From NCBI GenBank assembly GCA_014859655.1, contig JACUTT010000011.1, positions 1-53,119 on the forward strand: DNA of 53,119 nt, read 5' to 3'. This DNA comes from Campylobacterales bacterium (lineage in GTDB: Bacteria; Campylobacterota; Campylobacteria; Campylobacterales; Sulfurimonadaceae). Shown piece by piece: positions 15,804 through 24,769 of this stretch. Position 1 is the first letter of the stretch. Each line of letters begins with the position of its first letter. The position numbers and the translations under genes were made by a program. The notes under the pieces are model-generated. The model was not told where the DNA came from, made no database searches, and saw nothing but the letters and a program-made list of their open reading frames with translations.

Positions 15804-18506
15804 CTACTCACACATCGGATCGCTGCTGTAAAGTTTAGGCGCCCATTTCAGAGCCTTTTTGTCGATCTCATCGTGCAGGACAAAAAGCTGGGAATCTTTG
15901 GCCTGCTCAGCAGCGTCATCAGGCGTTGCAACGCCGATGCCGCCGGTAAGGATACTTTCCAGGCTCTCTGTTTCGATCTTCGCTCCGGAGAGACTCAGGT
16001 CTACCGAGATCCCGCTTGCATTATAAAAATAGGAGTTTGCACGGACAAGATGGGCATAGCAGGGCTCGACAAAAACCTCTATATCCACTCCTGTGGCGTC
16101 ATCACTCAAACGGTACTGCGAGACGGAGCCGATGCGCAGCTGCCTGTAGTACAGCGGCGTGTTCTCTTGTATGCCGCCGAGTCTTTGTGCCTGTACGACC
16201 ACGCGCAGGCCTTTTTCTTTAAAGTGTGCTACGGGTTTTTTGGGCATAAGATGAAAGTACTCCCCCTTATTACCGGAATTCCCGGGTTCGATAACGATAT
16301 AAGTTCCTTTCAGCGCAGCAGAAAAGTTTTTAACACCTTGCAGGCTGACCTCAAAGACCTCGCTCCAAAAAAGCGTGTCCTCTTTGATCAGATCGGCATG
16401 CCTGCTGTTGATCTTCAGGTGAAGCGCCACTCCCTCTTTGTTCAGGCTTACCGACTCAATATGGCCGACGGCAACGCTCTTGTACATCACGGTATTTCCG
16501 GCGATCAGCCCGTAGGAGTCTTTGGCGTATAGAGTCACGTCTTTATACTGGTTCATTGCTGCATCTTTGCTCCCATAAAGAGGGAACTGTTCGTGGTTGC
16601 GTGCTGTTTTTGCCTCGAGTGACACGGGGGTATAGAAGGAGATGCCGCCGCTCATGATCGTCTCGAGAGACTCCATGTTGATCTCCAGGCCGCTTAGGCT
16701 GAAACTGGCATTGAGACCGCTGGCGTTGTAAAAGAGCGTGTCCTCATGGATCTCGTTGGCATACTCATCTATAATAAAGATGTCAATCAAGACATTTTTT
16801 GTCTGTGTATTCCATTTGTACGAGACAACTTCGCCAACTCTGATCTGTTTGTAGTATAGGGGTGATCCCTCTTTGAGCGAACCCAGTTTATCGGCGATGA
16901 GACTTAGGAAGATCCCTTTTTTGGACAGGTACTCTGCCTTGCGCAGCTCAGCGTCGCTGCCATAAAGCTTGTAGGACTTCTTCAGCCTTGCATCAGCTTG
17001 AAAGTTTGGCGTCTCTATAGCAATGCCGCCGCGCACGATCGTCTCCAGACTTCCTGATTTAAGTTCAACCCCATCCAAACCCGCCTTCAGTTCAAACCCG
17101 CTTTTATGGCAAAAGAGAGAAGATGCGTTCAAGAGCTTTCTGTACTGCGGCTCAATGACCAGCTCGATTATAAAACTCTGCTTCTCCTTGCTGATCGCGT
17201 AAGAAGAGACCAGGCCGATTTCAAGTCCGTGATAAAAAACACCCATCTCCTCTTGTATATTGTCAAGGTTCCGCGCATGAAGAAGGACCTGCACACCCTC
17301 TCTTTGCGGCTTTTTATCATTTAAAGTGAAGGCTCTCTTGGGCTTCGCCTTGGTGTCAGAGGTGGTGAAGTTGATGTAGTTTCCGCGAATGATCGTATCC
17401 AGCCCCTCGACATGATCAAAACCGATCTTTGGCTCAACAAGCCAGAAGTAGGCCTTCTTATTGGCGAGAACTCTGAACTCCTTGTGCAGTTTCAGCTGAA
17501 CCTGTGTCTCCTCTTTTGTCAGGTCATAGGCAAGTGCGCTGACAAGACCTGCTTCGACCCCTCTATAGTAGACTTTGGAGAGACCTGCTTCGAGTTTGTG
17601 CGAGCCCTCTTTCATATTCAGATGTACCTCGTCTTCAGCCAAAAGGCTCTCTTCAAAACTCTCAAAAAGAGAAAAAAGCTGCTTTTGCTTAACCTTCGGG
17701 GAGGCGAAGGTGTCTTGGGTATTGCTCACATTGATACCGCCGGAAAGAAAGGAGGTAAAAGAGCCCATCTTCAGCGTCAGCCCGCTCAGACTTGCCTTGA
17801 CCTGAAGTGCGTCCATCTTCGAAAAGACGGATTTTTCATGGATAAGGTCGGCGTACCGGCTCTGTATACGCAGATACAGATCAACGCCCTCTCCGTCTGT
17901 TGAGAGTTTTTTATCTTCTACGATACCGATGGCCTGCTTCTTGTATAAAACAGGTGCTCCGATGGAAACATCGCCTTTGTCCGCGGCGCTCACTATAAGA
18001 GAGAGTCCGGGATCAAAGATGTCTACAGGAGGCGAGTCGAGGGCTATAAAATGGTCTTGATAAGGACGGGACATTAGTTCTTCGTTAGAGTTTGCGGCAG
18101 GCATAACGGCAATATAGACGCCGCTTATTATCGTATCCAGACCGGAGACTTCGGTGATGCTCACCTTGGGAGCGACCTTCCAAAATTGATTTCCCTCTCG
18201 CGTAATGCCATCGGAAGACTCTTTGTCGATCAGTGCCGTAATTTCGAGCATGGAGACATCATCGGGCATTATGCGGATATCCTCGACAACGCCGATTTTG
18301 ATCCCCTTGTACATAATTGCCGTCTTGCCGTCTTTGATCCCCTCGCCGTTTTCAATGACAATGGTGATACGTGCGCCGGCATTGATGTAGCTTTCCCAGA
18401 TAATACCTGCTGTAATCAAGATGGCGACAATCGGAGCAACCCAGACTAAAGAGATACCCCTCTCCTCTTTTCTCAAGCCGCGCGGCAGGGCGTCGTTTTC
18501 GTTCAT
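15804..18506 (-). CDS. letB: Seven-MCE-domain LetB/PqiB-like lipid transport protein
   Basis: A 900-aa periplasmic protein with one N-terminal membrane anchor (about 19-37) followed by seven MCE domains. Each domain is marked by a core of the form LYYKxxxVGxV, with examples TAIMYKGIKIGVVED, PVLYKKQAIGIVED, KVYYRGVEAGLVS, GVFYHGLEIGLVS, PLYYKQIRVGEVV, TVMYKSVAVGHIE and PLYYRQLRIGSVS. Seven is the number in E. coli LetB (YebT, about 880 aa), where stacked MCE rings make a tunnel for lipids between membranes; PqiB has three. The start overlaps the upstream LetA-like gene as ATGA. The two half-LetA genes in front support a LetAB-type system. Confidence 0.93.
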   Translation of the reverse strand: MNENDALPRGLRKEERGISLVWVAPIVAILITAGIIWESYINAGARITIVIENGEGIKDGKTAIMYKGIKIGVVEDIRIMPDDVSMLEITALIDKESSDGITREGNQFWKVAPKVSITEVSGLDTIISGVYIAVMPAANSNEELMSRPYQDHFIALDSPPVDIFDPGLSLIVSAADKGDVSIGAPVLYKKQAIGIVEDKKLSTDGEGVDLYLRIQSRYADLIHEKSVFSKMDALQVKASLSGLTLKMGSFTSFLSGGINVSNTQDTFASPKVKQKQLFSLFESFEESLLAEDEVHLNMKEGSHKLEAGLSKVYYRGVEAGLVSALAYDLTKEETQVQLKLHKEFRVLANKKAYFWLVEPKIGFDHVEGLDTIIRGNYINFTTSDTKAKPKRAFTLNDKKPQREGVQVLLHARNLDNIQEEMGVFYHGLEIGLVSSYAISKEKQSFIIELVIEPQYRKLLNASSLFCHKSGFELKAGLDGVELKSGSLETIVRGGIAIETPNFQADARLKKSYKLYGSDAELRKAEYLSKKGIFLSLIADKLGSLKEGSPLYYKQIRVGEVVSYKWNTQTKNVLIDIFIIDEYANEIHEDTLFYNASGLNASFSLSGLEINMESLETIMSGGISFYTPVSLEAKTARNHEQFPLYGSKDAAMNQYKDVTLYAKDSYGLIAGNTVMYKSVAVGHIESVSLNKEGVALHLKINSRHADLIKEDTLFWSEVFEVSLQGVKNFSAALKGTYIVIEPGNSGNKGEYFHLMPKKPVAHFKEKGLRVVVQAQRLGGIQENTPLYYRQLRIGSVSQYRLSDDATGVDIEVFVEPCYAHLVRANSYFYNASGISVDLSLSGAKIETESLESILTGGIGVATPDDAAEQAKDSQLFVLHDEIDKKALKWAPKLYSSDPMCE

Positions 18507-19108
18507 TTTTTTCCTTTTTCATCCCATAATAGTCGCGTATCAAAGCTCTCGGTCGCCAATAGCGTCAAGATCACCATTGCAGCAAAAGATGGGGCGGCAT
18601 AACCCGTTGTGACGACAGCAATCTCTCCAAATTGTACCAAGGAGACCATTAAGCCGATAACAAAAATATCGAGCATAGACCATCTGCCGATCAGATGGAT
18701 CGCTTTATAGAGGCTGTTCTTCTCTTCACGCCTCCAGCGCGAGCCTATTTTCACCGATAAGAGCAGGAAAAAAAGCACAAGCATCTTTACCGCGGGGATA
18801 AAGATACTGGCGATAAAGACAACCGTACCGACAAAAAATTCCCCGTTTTTGTAAAAATAGAAGACCCCGTCCAAAATCGTGTTGTTCTCATAGGTTGTAA
18901 TAGAAAGAGTCTTCATGATAGGAAAGATGTTTGCCGGAATGAAAAAACACAGTGCCGCCAAAGAGAGTGCCCAGGTGCGCGAAATAGAGTTCTTTTTTCG
19001 CTGCCGCAAAGGCTCATTGCAGACGGGACAGATATGCAGTTGTGCGCTAGAGAGGTGTTTGCAGTGCAGACAGAAGGCCTTGTCCATGCTGAGGTCATCG
19101 TGCGTCAT
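18503..19108 (-). CDS. PqiA/LetA-like membrane protein, second half-unit
   Basis: A 201-aa protein with an N-terminal zinc-ribbon-like set Cys13, Cys16, Cys27, Cys30 and about four membrane spans, as in one PqiA domain. E. coli LetA and PqiA (about 420 aa) contain two such units in one chain; here the units are separate genes. It overlaps the upstream half-unit by 14 nt and letB by 4 nt, so all three should be made together. It likely forms the inner-membrane partner that feeds lipids to LetB. Confidence 0.88.
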   Translation of the reverse strand: MTHDDLSMDKAFCLHCKHLSSAQLHICPVCNEPLRQRKKNSISRTWALSLAALCFFIPANIFPIMKTLSITTYENNTILDGVFYFYKNGEFFVGTVVFIASIFIPAVKMLVLFFLLLSVKIGSRWRREEKNSLYKAIHLIGRWSMLDIFVIGLMVSLVQFGEIAVVTTGYAAPSFAAMVILTLLATESFDTRLLWDEKGKK

Positions 19109-19679
19109 GATAGGCCTTCCAGAGTGCAGTGGCAGAAAAACAGTATCTTAACATAAAACTGAAAAGCATCAAAAAAACAAACATCACGATGCCTGCTCCG
19201 TACAGAAGCTCTGAGATTGCGCTAAGCTTGATGTAGGTGATCAAAACAGCAATGACATAGATATCGAGCATCACCCAGTGACGCACATGATACAAGATCT
19301 TAAAATAGATCTTCATCTGTTTTGGCTTTATGTTTCTGTTTAAGGGAAAATACAGCAAAAGAGAAATAATGATCTGCACAAAGGGTGCCAGTACCGTCGT
19401 CAAAAAGACCAGCAGACTCAGTTCAGGATAACCATCATTATAAAAATAGTACAAGGCGCTGAGCGTCGTGCCTTGCTGTGCGTCATTGCCAAGTTCGAAG
19501 GTTAAGATAGGCAGACTTATTGCTGGAATGAACATGATCAAAGCGGCAATTGCAAGACCCAACGAGAAAGCAAGAGGGCAGGACTTTTTTCGGACGCAGT
19601 TATCACAGCGCGGACAGTGGATCTCTTTAGCAGAAGGGTCGTCGTGCATGACCAGTCCGCAGTCGCTACAGCACAGCAC
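19095..19679 (-). CDS. PqiA/LetA-like membrane protein, first half-unit
   Basis: A 194-aa protein with zinc-ribbon-like pairs Cys4/Cys7 and Cys22/Cys25 and about four membrane spans. It begins with GTG at 19679, 8 nt after the lyase gene; the ribosome site is weak, so coupling to the lyase is likely. With the following gene it makes up the two halves of a LetA-type protein. Order and overlaps match a split letA-letB operon. Confidence 0.88.
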   Translation of the reverse strand: MLCCSDCGLVMHDDPSAKEIHCPRCDNCVRKKSCPLAFSLGLAIAALIMFIPAISLPILTFELGNDAQQGTTLSALYYFYNDGYPELSLLVFLTTVLAPFVQIIISLLLYFPLNRNIKPKQMKIYFKILYHVRHWVMLDIYVIAVLITYIKLSAISELLYGAGIVMFVFLMLFSFMLRYCFSATALWKAYHDAR

Positions 19680-19687
19680 GGCTTAGT

Positions 19688-20620
19688 TTAGCTCTTTTGC
19701 AGGAGCTTTAAGGCCCCTTTGTAGATCGGCTCGTCGATAAAACCGTACTTCTTGTCCGAAAAGCCGGTCACGCCCTGCTCTTTCATCTTTTCAAAAAGTT
19801 CAATGATATACTGCGCTCTTTCCAGCTCTTTGTCTTTGAGCTCAAAACACTTCATCGCTTCGTCCGCCTGCGAAGGAGAGATGCACCCTTTGGAAGCAAA
19901 GCCCATCATCTTTTCAAGCTGCAGCCATTTGCGAAACTCTGCCATATTCTGATGCTCTTGGTAGACGAAGGAGACAGGATGTGCACCGATGAGTTTTGCC
20001 GAGATCAAAAACTCTGCAAGCAAATAGTGAAGCGTCGGATTTTCGGGCACGATAATACTGTGGTTCAATCCCAGGTCGGCCAGGAGGTCCAGGATGCCCA
20101 GATAGACGGCCTTTACTCTTGACTTGTGCTGTAGCGATCTGAGGTTTTCCCAGGCCTCTTTTGTCTCGATGCTCAGATGCAGCTCTATGTTTTCGTCAAG
20201 AACCTCCAGCACACGCTCGACATCATGAAGCGTTTTGATCTTGGGGATGCGGATGGCATCAGGTTTGTACGCATTCAAAAAAGCAATCTCTTCAAGCCCG
20301 CCCTCGTCTATCGCATTGACACGGACGACGAGTTTTTTCGGGTGCTGAGGTATCTTGGATAAAAAGTAGGCGCAGAGTCTCAGTGCCATCGGTTTTTGTT
20401 CCGCCGAGACGCCGTCTTCAAGGTTGAGTATGATGCAGTCGCTCTTGAGGGTGTCGATCTTCATTAGATGCTTTAGATTGTGTGCGGAGAGCATCAGCGC
20501 CGATCTGAAGGCCTGAATCTTATTTTGTATGCGGTTGTTGGGGTGAAGAAGCTGCTCGAGAGCCTTGATGTCATTTGTCCTGACAATCTTTTCCAGGCGT
20601 TCGGGCTGAGCAATAAACAT
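19688..20620 (-). CDS. CitE-like HpcH/HpaI family CoA-ester lyase
   Basis: A 310-aa TIM-barrel protein of the citrate lyase beta/malyl-CoA lyase family. Recognisable elements are RSALMLSAHNLKHLMK (barrel start), the acidic metal-binding NLEDGVS, RVNAID, AIRIPKIKT, the LSIETKEAWENL glutamate and ASKGCISPSQADEA near the C-terminus. Family members make or break C-C bonds of CoA esters with Mg2+. No citF or citD is nearby, so it is not a citrate lyase subunit. AAGGAG lies at the cytochrome stop codon just before its ATG. Its place in a lipid-transport operon is unexplained. Confidence 0.85.
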   Translation of the reverse strand: MFIAQPERLEKIVRTNDIKALEQLLHPNNRIQNKIQAFRSALMLSAHNLKHLMKIDTLKSDCIILNLEDGVSAEQKPMALRLCAYFLSKIPQHPKKLVVRVNAIDEGGLEEIAFLNAYKPDAIRIPKIKTLHDVERVLEVLDENIELHLSIETKEAWENLRSLQHKSRVKAVYLGILDLLADLGLNHSIIVPENPTLHYLLAEFLISAKLIGAHPVSFVYQEHQNMAEFRKWLQLEKMMGFASKGCISPSQADEAMKCFELKDKELERAQYIIELFEKMKEQGVTGFSDKKYGFIDEPIYKGALKLLQKS

Positions 20621-20622
20621 CC

Positions 20623-20961
20623 CTACTCCTTTGCCTCATATAGATAGTCGTAAAGGGTCTTGACCTCGCTGCGTGTGAGAAAGTATTTTGGCATCAGACC
20701 GTTTTTCTCTTCGAGGGCTGCTTTGAACTGCTCTAGAGTGAGATGCTTGATCGAATCGGTCTTGAGGACTCTTTTTTTGCCCTTGTGTAGGTAGTTGGCA
20801 ATGACCATCCCCTCGCCGTTTGGTCCGTGGCATTTGTCACAGCCGATCCCGCGGGGATTTTTGTACAGATGTTGTGCGTACTCTTCTGCGGTGATAAAAG
20901 AGTCTTTTTCTTTGGCAAAAACACACAGACAAAGCGTTAAGATAAAGAAGCTAAACCGCAT
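20623..20961 (-). CDS. Small class I c-type cytochrome
   Basis: A 112-aa exported cytochrome. A signal peptide (about residues 1-16) is followed by one CXXCH heme site (CDKCH) and a probable Met axial ligand in GLMPKYFLT. It is a single-domain periplasmic electron carrier. It is first in the minus-strand run cytochrome-lyase-LetA-LetA-LetB and divergent from folD. The partner oxidoreductase is not in the window. Confidence 0.9.
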   Translation of the reverse strand: MRFSFFILTLCLCVFAKEKDSFITAEEYAQHLYKNPRGIGCDKCHGPNGEGMVIANYLHKGKKRVLKTDSIKHLTLEQFKAALEEKNGLMPKYFLTRSEVKTLYDYLYEAKE

Positions 20962-21024
20962 TCAAAGCGCCCTTTTAGTGTAATGCGGATATGATAACAA
21001 AAATATTCTAAATATGAGGTATTG

Positions 21025-21873
21025 ATGCAGATTCTTGATGGCAAAGCACTTTCATCGAAAATACAAGAAGAGGTGGCGCTCGAGGTAACAGAGCTTAGGA
21101 AAAAAACCGGCCGAACCCCCGGACTAGCGGTAATCCTTGTCGGAAATGATCCCGCAAGCCATGCCTATGTCGCCATGAAAAAAAAGGCCTGTGATAAGGT
21201 CGGTTTCTACTCCGTGACCCACGAAATGCCTGCCGACATTTCCCAAGATGCGATCGAGAAGACCATAGAGATGATGAACCTCAATCCAAACATCGACGGC
21301 ATCCTTATCCAGCTTCCTCTGCCTGAGCAGATCGACACGACAAAACTTCTGGAGCTGGTTTCTCCCCATAAGGATGTGGACGGCTTTCACCCCTTTAATG
21401 TCGGCCGCCTGACGACAGGCCTGGAGGGTTTTGTTCCCTGCACTCCACTGGGTGTGATGGAACTGCTCGAAGCGTACAAAATAGACGTCAAGGGGATGAA
21501 CGCCTGCGTCGTCGGCGCTTCCAATATCGTCGGGAAACCGATGGCGAGCCTGCTTTTGAATGCCAACGCGACGGTCGATATCTGCCACATCTTTACAAAA
21601 GATCTTAAGGCCCACACCCGCAACGCAGACATCCTGCTTGTCGGCGTCGGTGTCATCAACCTTATTACGGAAGATATGGTCAAAGAAGGCGCTATCATCA
21701 TCGATATCGGGATCAACCGCACCGAAGACGGCCGCCTTGTCGGAGACGTAGACTTTGAGAAGGTGAGTGAAAAAGCCTCCTATATCACGCCCGTTCCTGG
21801 CGGTGTCGGTCCGATGACCATTGCCATGCTGCTTCGTAACACCGTAGAATCCGCAAAAAAACGCCAAGGGTAA
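21025..21873 (+). CDS. folD: Methylene-THF dehydrogenase/cyclohydrolase
   Basis: FolD interconverts methylene-, methenyl- and 10-formyl-THF with NADP. The 282-aa product carries VGNDPASHAYVAMKKKACDK (catalytic Tyr and Lys), DGILIQLPLPEQID, PHKDVDGFHPFNVGRL and the C-terminal VPGGVGPMTIAMLLRNT. I take the ATG at 21025 behind GAGGT, not the TTG three nt upstream. It heads a plus-strand run through pepA and works with purU elsewhere in this window. Confidence 0.97.
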   Translation: MQILDGKALSSKIQEEVALEVTELRKKTGRTPGLAVILVGNDPASHAYVAMKKKACDKVGFYSVTHEMPADISQDAIEKTIEMMNLNPNIDGILIQLPLPEQIDTTKLLELVSPHKDVDGFHPFNVGRLTTGLEGFVPCTPLGVMELLEAYKIDVKGMNACVVGASNIVGKPMASLLLNANATVDICHIFTKDLKAHTRNADILLVGVGVINLITEDMVKEGAIIIDIGINRTEDGRLVGDVDFEKVSEKASYITPVPGGVGPMTIAMLLRNTVESAKKRQG

Positions 21874-21879
21874 TCAATA

Positions 21880-22689
21880 ATGAAAGAAAAAGCAAAAAAG
21901 TTTGCCCACAAGGCTTATAAATTCTCCAATTCATGGACAGGCACCGTCATCATCGTCCTGTTCGTCATCTTTTTTATCGCACAGGCTTTCAGAATCCCCA
22001 GCGGTTCGATGAAAAATTCGCTTCTTATCGGTGACCACCTCTTTGCCAAAAAGTTCGCCTACGGCATCTCCACACCGCACTTGCCATTTTTAGAGATCCC
22101 GCTTATCCCGGGAACTGACGGGCATATCTATGATGGCGACACGCCCGAACGCGGCGATATCGTCATCTTCAGATACCCTGAAAACCCGAGCTTTCATTAT
22201 GTGAAGCGCTGCGTTGCCCTGCCGGGTGACGAGCTGTTTATCCATGAGAAGAATCTCTATCTTCATCCGCATGAAGGGGATGGGTTCATACAAGAGCATT
22301 ATGCTCCAGAACAGATCGTCGAAGCCTCAGGCAAGCTCTGGATAAAAAATCCCTATGCGGCGAAGCATGCAGGCATCCATCATGATCCTTCCGTCGTCAA
22401 TGACGGCACGCATCCTATGCCGATCTTCTTCACGCCACCCTTTGTTGTTCCAGAAAATGAGTACTTCATGATGGGTGACAACCGGGATCACTCTAATGAC
22501 AGCCGTTTTTGGGGGCCGGTGCCTTACGGTCTAGTGGAGGGTACGCCCTGGTTTGTCTACTTCAGTATCAACGACAAGTATGAGATAAGATGGGACAGAA
22601 TGGGTAAAACACCTACTGATCTCGAAGGCGATGCGTATATCAAGCGCGCCGAAAACGAGAATGGCAAAAAAGACAAGGGGATATTTTAA
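21880..22689 (+). CDS. lepB: Signal peptidase I
   Basis: A 269-aa inner-membrane protease that removes signal peptides. One N-terminal membrane span (about 19-36) is followed by the catalytic Ser43 in IPSGSMKNSL and Lys109 in HYVKRCVALPGD. The later box MMGDNRDHSNDSRFWGPV is also present. Length is normal for Campylobacterota LepB. It starts 6 nt after folD and the next gene starts at its stop. Confidence 0.97.
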   Translation: MKEKAKKFAHKAYKFSNSWTGTVIIVLFVIFFIAQAFRIPSGSMKNSLLIGDHLFAKKFAYGISTPHLPFLEIPLIPGTDGHIYDGDTPERGDIVIFRYPENPSFHYVKRCVALPGDELFIHEKNLYLHPHEGDGFIQEHYAPEQIVEASGKLWIKNPYAAKHAGIHHDPSVVNDGTHPMPIFFTPPFVVPENEYFMMGDNRDHSNDSRFWGPVPYGLVEGTPWFVYFSINDKYEIRWDRMGKTPTDLEGDAYIKRAENENGKKDKGIF

Positions 22690-23385
22690 TTGGACAGTAT
22701 AGATATCGTCAAAATCCTCACGGCCATCGCCGCCTTGGTCATTGCGGTTATCGGACACGAGATCATGCATGGCTGGGTCGCGTATAAATACGGAGACAGC
22801 ACCGCCAAGGATATGGGCCGCTTAAGCCTCAATCCCATAGTACACATCGATCTGTTTGGTACGATTGCCGTACCGGCGATGATGTACTTCATCCCTATGC
22901 TCTTAGGGGGCGAATCGGGCATCCTGTTCGGCTGGGCCAAGCCTGTTCCGATCAATACGCGTATCGTGATCAATAATGGCGGCTACAATGCCGCGATGCA
23001 GGTCTCTTTGGCGGGTATCGCCTACAACCTGGTACTTGCCGTGCTTGCGTCGATTGCCTTTACCGGGCTTATGCCGCATGACCTTGGGTTTCGCGAGCTT
23101 CTGGCCAATGCCGACCAGTTTGTGCTTCTGTATTTTCTGTGGATGCTGCTGCTAATCAATGTCGTGCTTGCTGTCTTTAACCTGTTACCGATACCGCAGT
23201 TTGACGGCGCACACTTTGTCACCTATCTGAGCCTGAAGTTCGGCCTGGTCAAAATAGCGCAGTTCTTCATCAAAATGGAGCCCTACGGTATGATCTTCGT
23301 TGTTGTCATGCTCGTAGTCGAGCCGATTCGTTTCTTTGTGCTGGCAATGCCGGTGCAGTTTTTATTAAAATTACTCTTAGGATAA
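22690..23385 (+). CDS. Site-2 protease family (M50) metalloprotease
   Basis: A 231-aa multi-span membrane protease with the zinc motif HEIMH (His23, Glu24, His27) in the first helix and the third-ligand motif NLLPIPQFDGAH at about residues 168-180. It belongs to the short S2P group (no PDZ domain), whose substrates are mostly unknown. The TTG start at 22690 follows AAGGGG. It directly follows lepB, which suggests a membrane-protein processing pair, but this is inference. Confidence 0.92.
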   Translation: MDSIDIVKILTAIAALVIAVIGHEIMHGWVAYKYGDSTAKDMGRLSLNPIVHIDLFGTIAVPAMMYFIPMLLGGESGILFGWAKPVPINTRIVINNGGYNAAMQVSLAGIAYNLVLAVLASIAFTGLMPHDLGFRELLANADQFVLLYFLWMLLLINVVLAVFNLLPIPQFDGAHFVTYLSLKFGLVKIAQFFIKMEPYGMIFVVVMLVVEPIRFFVLAMPVQFLLKLLLG

Positions 23386-23389
23386 AAAA

Positions 23390-23836
23390 ATGTCAACTCA
23401 AAAATATTACCTGGCAACAGACCACGCAGGAATCGATCTTAAAGACCACACCTGTGACTACTTAAAGTCAAAAGGATATGAGGTCATAGACCTGGGTCCC
23501 TTCTCCAAGGAGCGCGTCGACTACCCCGACTATGCAGTAACGCTGTGTAAAAAGGTGCTTGAAGACAAGGGGAGCATGGGCATACTCATCTGCGGCTCGG
23601 GTATCGGCATGAGCATGGCGGCTAACCGCCATCACGGCATTCGCGCGGCACTCTGTCACGATGCCTATAGCGCCAAAATGGGGCGTGCGCACAACAATGG
23701 GAATGTATTGTGCTTTGGAGAGCGTATTGTCGGCGTCGGCGTGGCAGAGTCCATCATCGATGCCTGGTGCGAAGCCGAGTTTGAAGGCGGCCGCCATGCA
23801 GGTCGTGTTGATAAGATAGAAGCCATCAAGGGCTAA
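23390..23836 (+). CDS. rpiB: Ribose-5-phosphate isomerase B
   Basis: RpiB interconverts ribose-5-phosphate and ribulose-5-phosphate. The 148-aa sequence has the N-terminal ATDHAGIDLK, the catalytic cysteine loop ILICGSGIGMSMAANRH, RAALCHDAYSAKMGRAHNNG and NVLCFGERIVG. The length is typical. The gene follows the M50 protease by 4 nt. Confidence 0.97.
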   Translation: MSTQKYYLATDHAGIDLKDHTCDYLKSKGYEVIDLGPFSKERVDYPDYAVTLCKKVLEDKGSMGILICGSGIGMSMAANRHHGIRAALCHDAYSAKMGRAHNNGNVLCFGERIVGVGVAESIIDAWCEAEFEGGRHAGRVDKIEAIKG

Positions 23837-23857
23837 CTAACCGTTTTAAGGATACCT

Positions 23858-24190
23858 ATGTTTTTTGAGTGGTCTTTGCTTAGCTTTGTTACCCTGGCGG
23901 CCATCTTTCTTTTTGTCAAAATGTTCTATTTTAAGAACATCACCTACAAAGAGCAAAGAAGCAACGAACTAATGAAGCTCACACTCAAAGAGGCGGAGAT
24001 ACTGATACGCAAGTACCAGATACAGCTGCAGCGCTCTTTGGGCAACGTGGATATCCTGACAGACGAACTCAACAAACTCAGAAACGAACTGAAGGTCTTA
24101 AAGCAGAGAAACTCTCAGCACCGTGTAGAGACAGACAAACTGCGAAGCAAGATCAAAGAGCTAGAGGGACGCATCGACGCCCTGCTATAG
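23858..24190 (+). CDS. Membrane-anchored coiled-coil protein, unknown
   Basis: A 110-aa protein with one N-terminal membrane span (about residues 4-22, SLLSFVTLAAIFLFVKM) followed by a long coiled coil to the end, rich in Lys, Glu, Arg and Leu. AAGGAT lies before the ATG. It sits between rpiB and apt in the same operon. The build suggests a scaffold attached to the inner membrane. No family is recognised. Confidence 0.75.
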   Translation: MFFEWSLLSFVTLAAIFLFVKMFYFKNITYKEQRSNELMKLTLKEAEILIRKYQIQLQRSLGNVDILTDELNKLRNELKVLKQRNSQHRVETDKLRSKIKELEGRIDALL

Positions 24191-24223
24191 CATCATATTA
24201 TTTGATATAAAAGGTAATTCCCA

Positions 24224-24769
24224 ATGCTTAAGAGTGAAGAGAGAAAGATTATAACCGACGCCATCCGCGAGATTCCCGATTTTCCAAAACCGGGAATCAT
24301 CTTTAAAGACATCTCAACCATTTTGAACAATGCCGAGGCCTTTGGGCTTTTGATGGACCATCTCAAAGAGCGCTACATCTCTATGGAGCTTGACTTTGTT
24401 GCCGGGATTGACGCTCGCGGTTTTATTTTCGGTGCAGCCCTGGCACGCGATCTGGGGGTGGGATTTGTGCCTGTGCGCAAAAAAGGGAAACTTCCCTACA
24501 CCACCATCTCGGAAAAGTATTCGCTGGAGTATGGCTTTGACGAGGTCGAGATCCATATCGATGCCTTCAGAGGAATCAAAGATGCCCGCGTGCTCTTGAT
24601 CGACGACCTTATCGCGACCGGCGGAACGGCCTTTGCCGCAGCCAACCTGATAGAGAAATCGGGCGGAAAATGCATCGAATCCTGCTTTATCATGAGCCTT
24701 GACTTTTTGGGCGGCAGCAAAAAACTAGAAAATATCGCACCTGTTTACAGTGTGCTGGGAGAAAGTTGA
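24224..24769 (+). CDS. apt: Adenine phosphoribosyltransferase
   Basis: Apt salvages adenine to AMP with PRPP. The 181-aa protein shows [15 protein letters not shown], the [19 protein letters not shown] region, RKKGKLP and the PRPP-binding [17 protein letters not shown] at about residues 124-140. Length is normal. Its stop overlaps the trpB start by one nt (TGATG). Confidence 0.97.
   Translation: MLKSEERKIITDAIREIPDFPKPGIIFKDISTILNNAEAFGLLMDHLKERYISMELDFVAGIDARGFIFGAALARDLGVGFVPVRKKGKLPYTTISEKYSLEYGFDEVEIHIDAFRGIKDARVLLIDDLIATGGTAFAAANLIEKSGGKCIESCFIMSLDFLGGSKKLENIAPVYSVLGES

Noticed and set aside
21124-21867. Long minus-strand frame (247 codons) inside folD
   Set aside because: folD is certain on the plus strand; the antisense frame is rich in Asp, His and Arg in shadow pattern and has no family motif.
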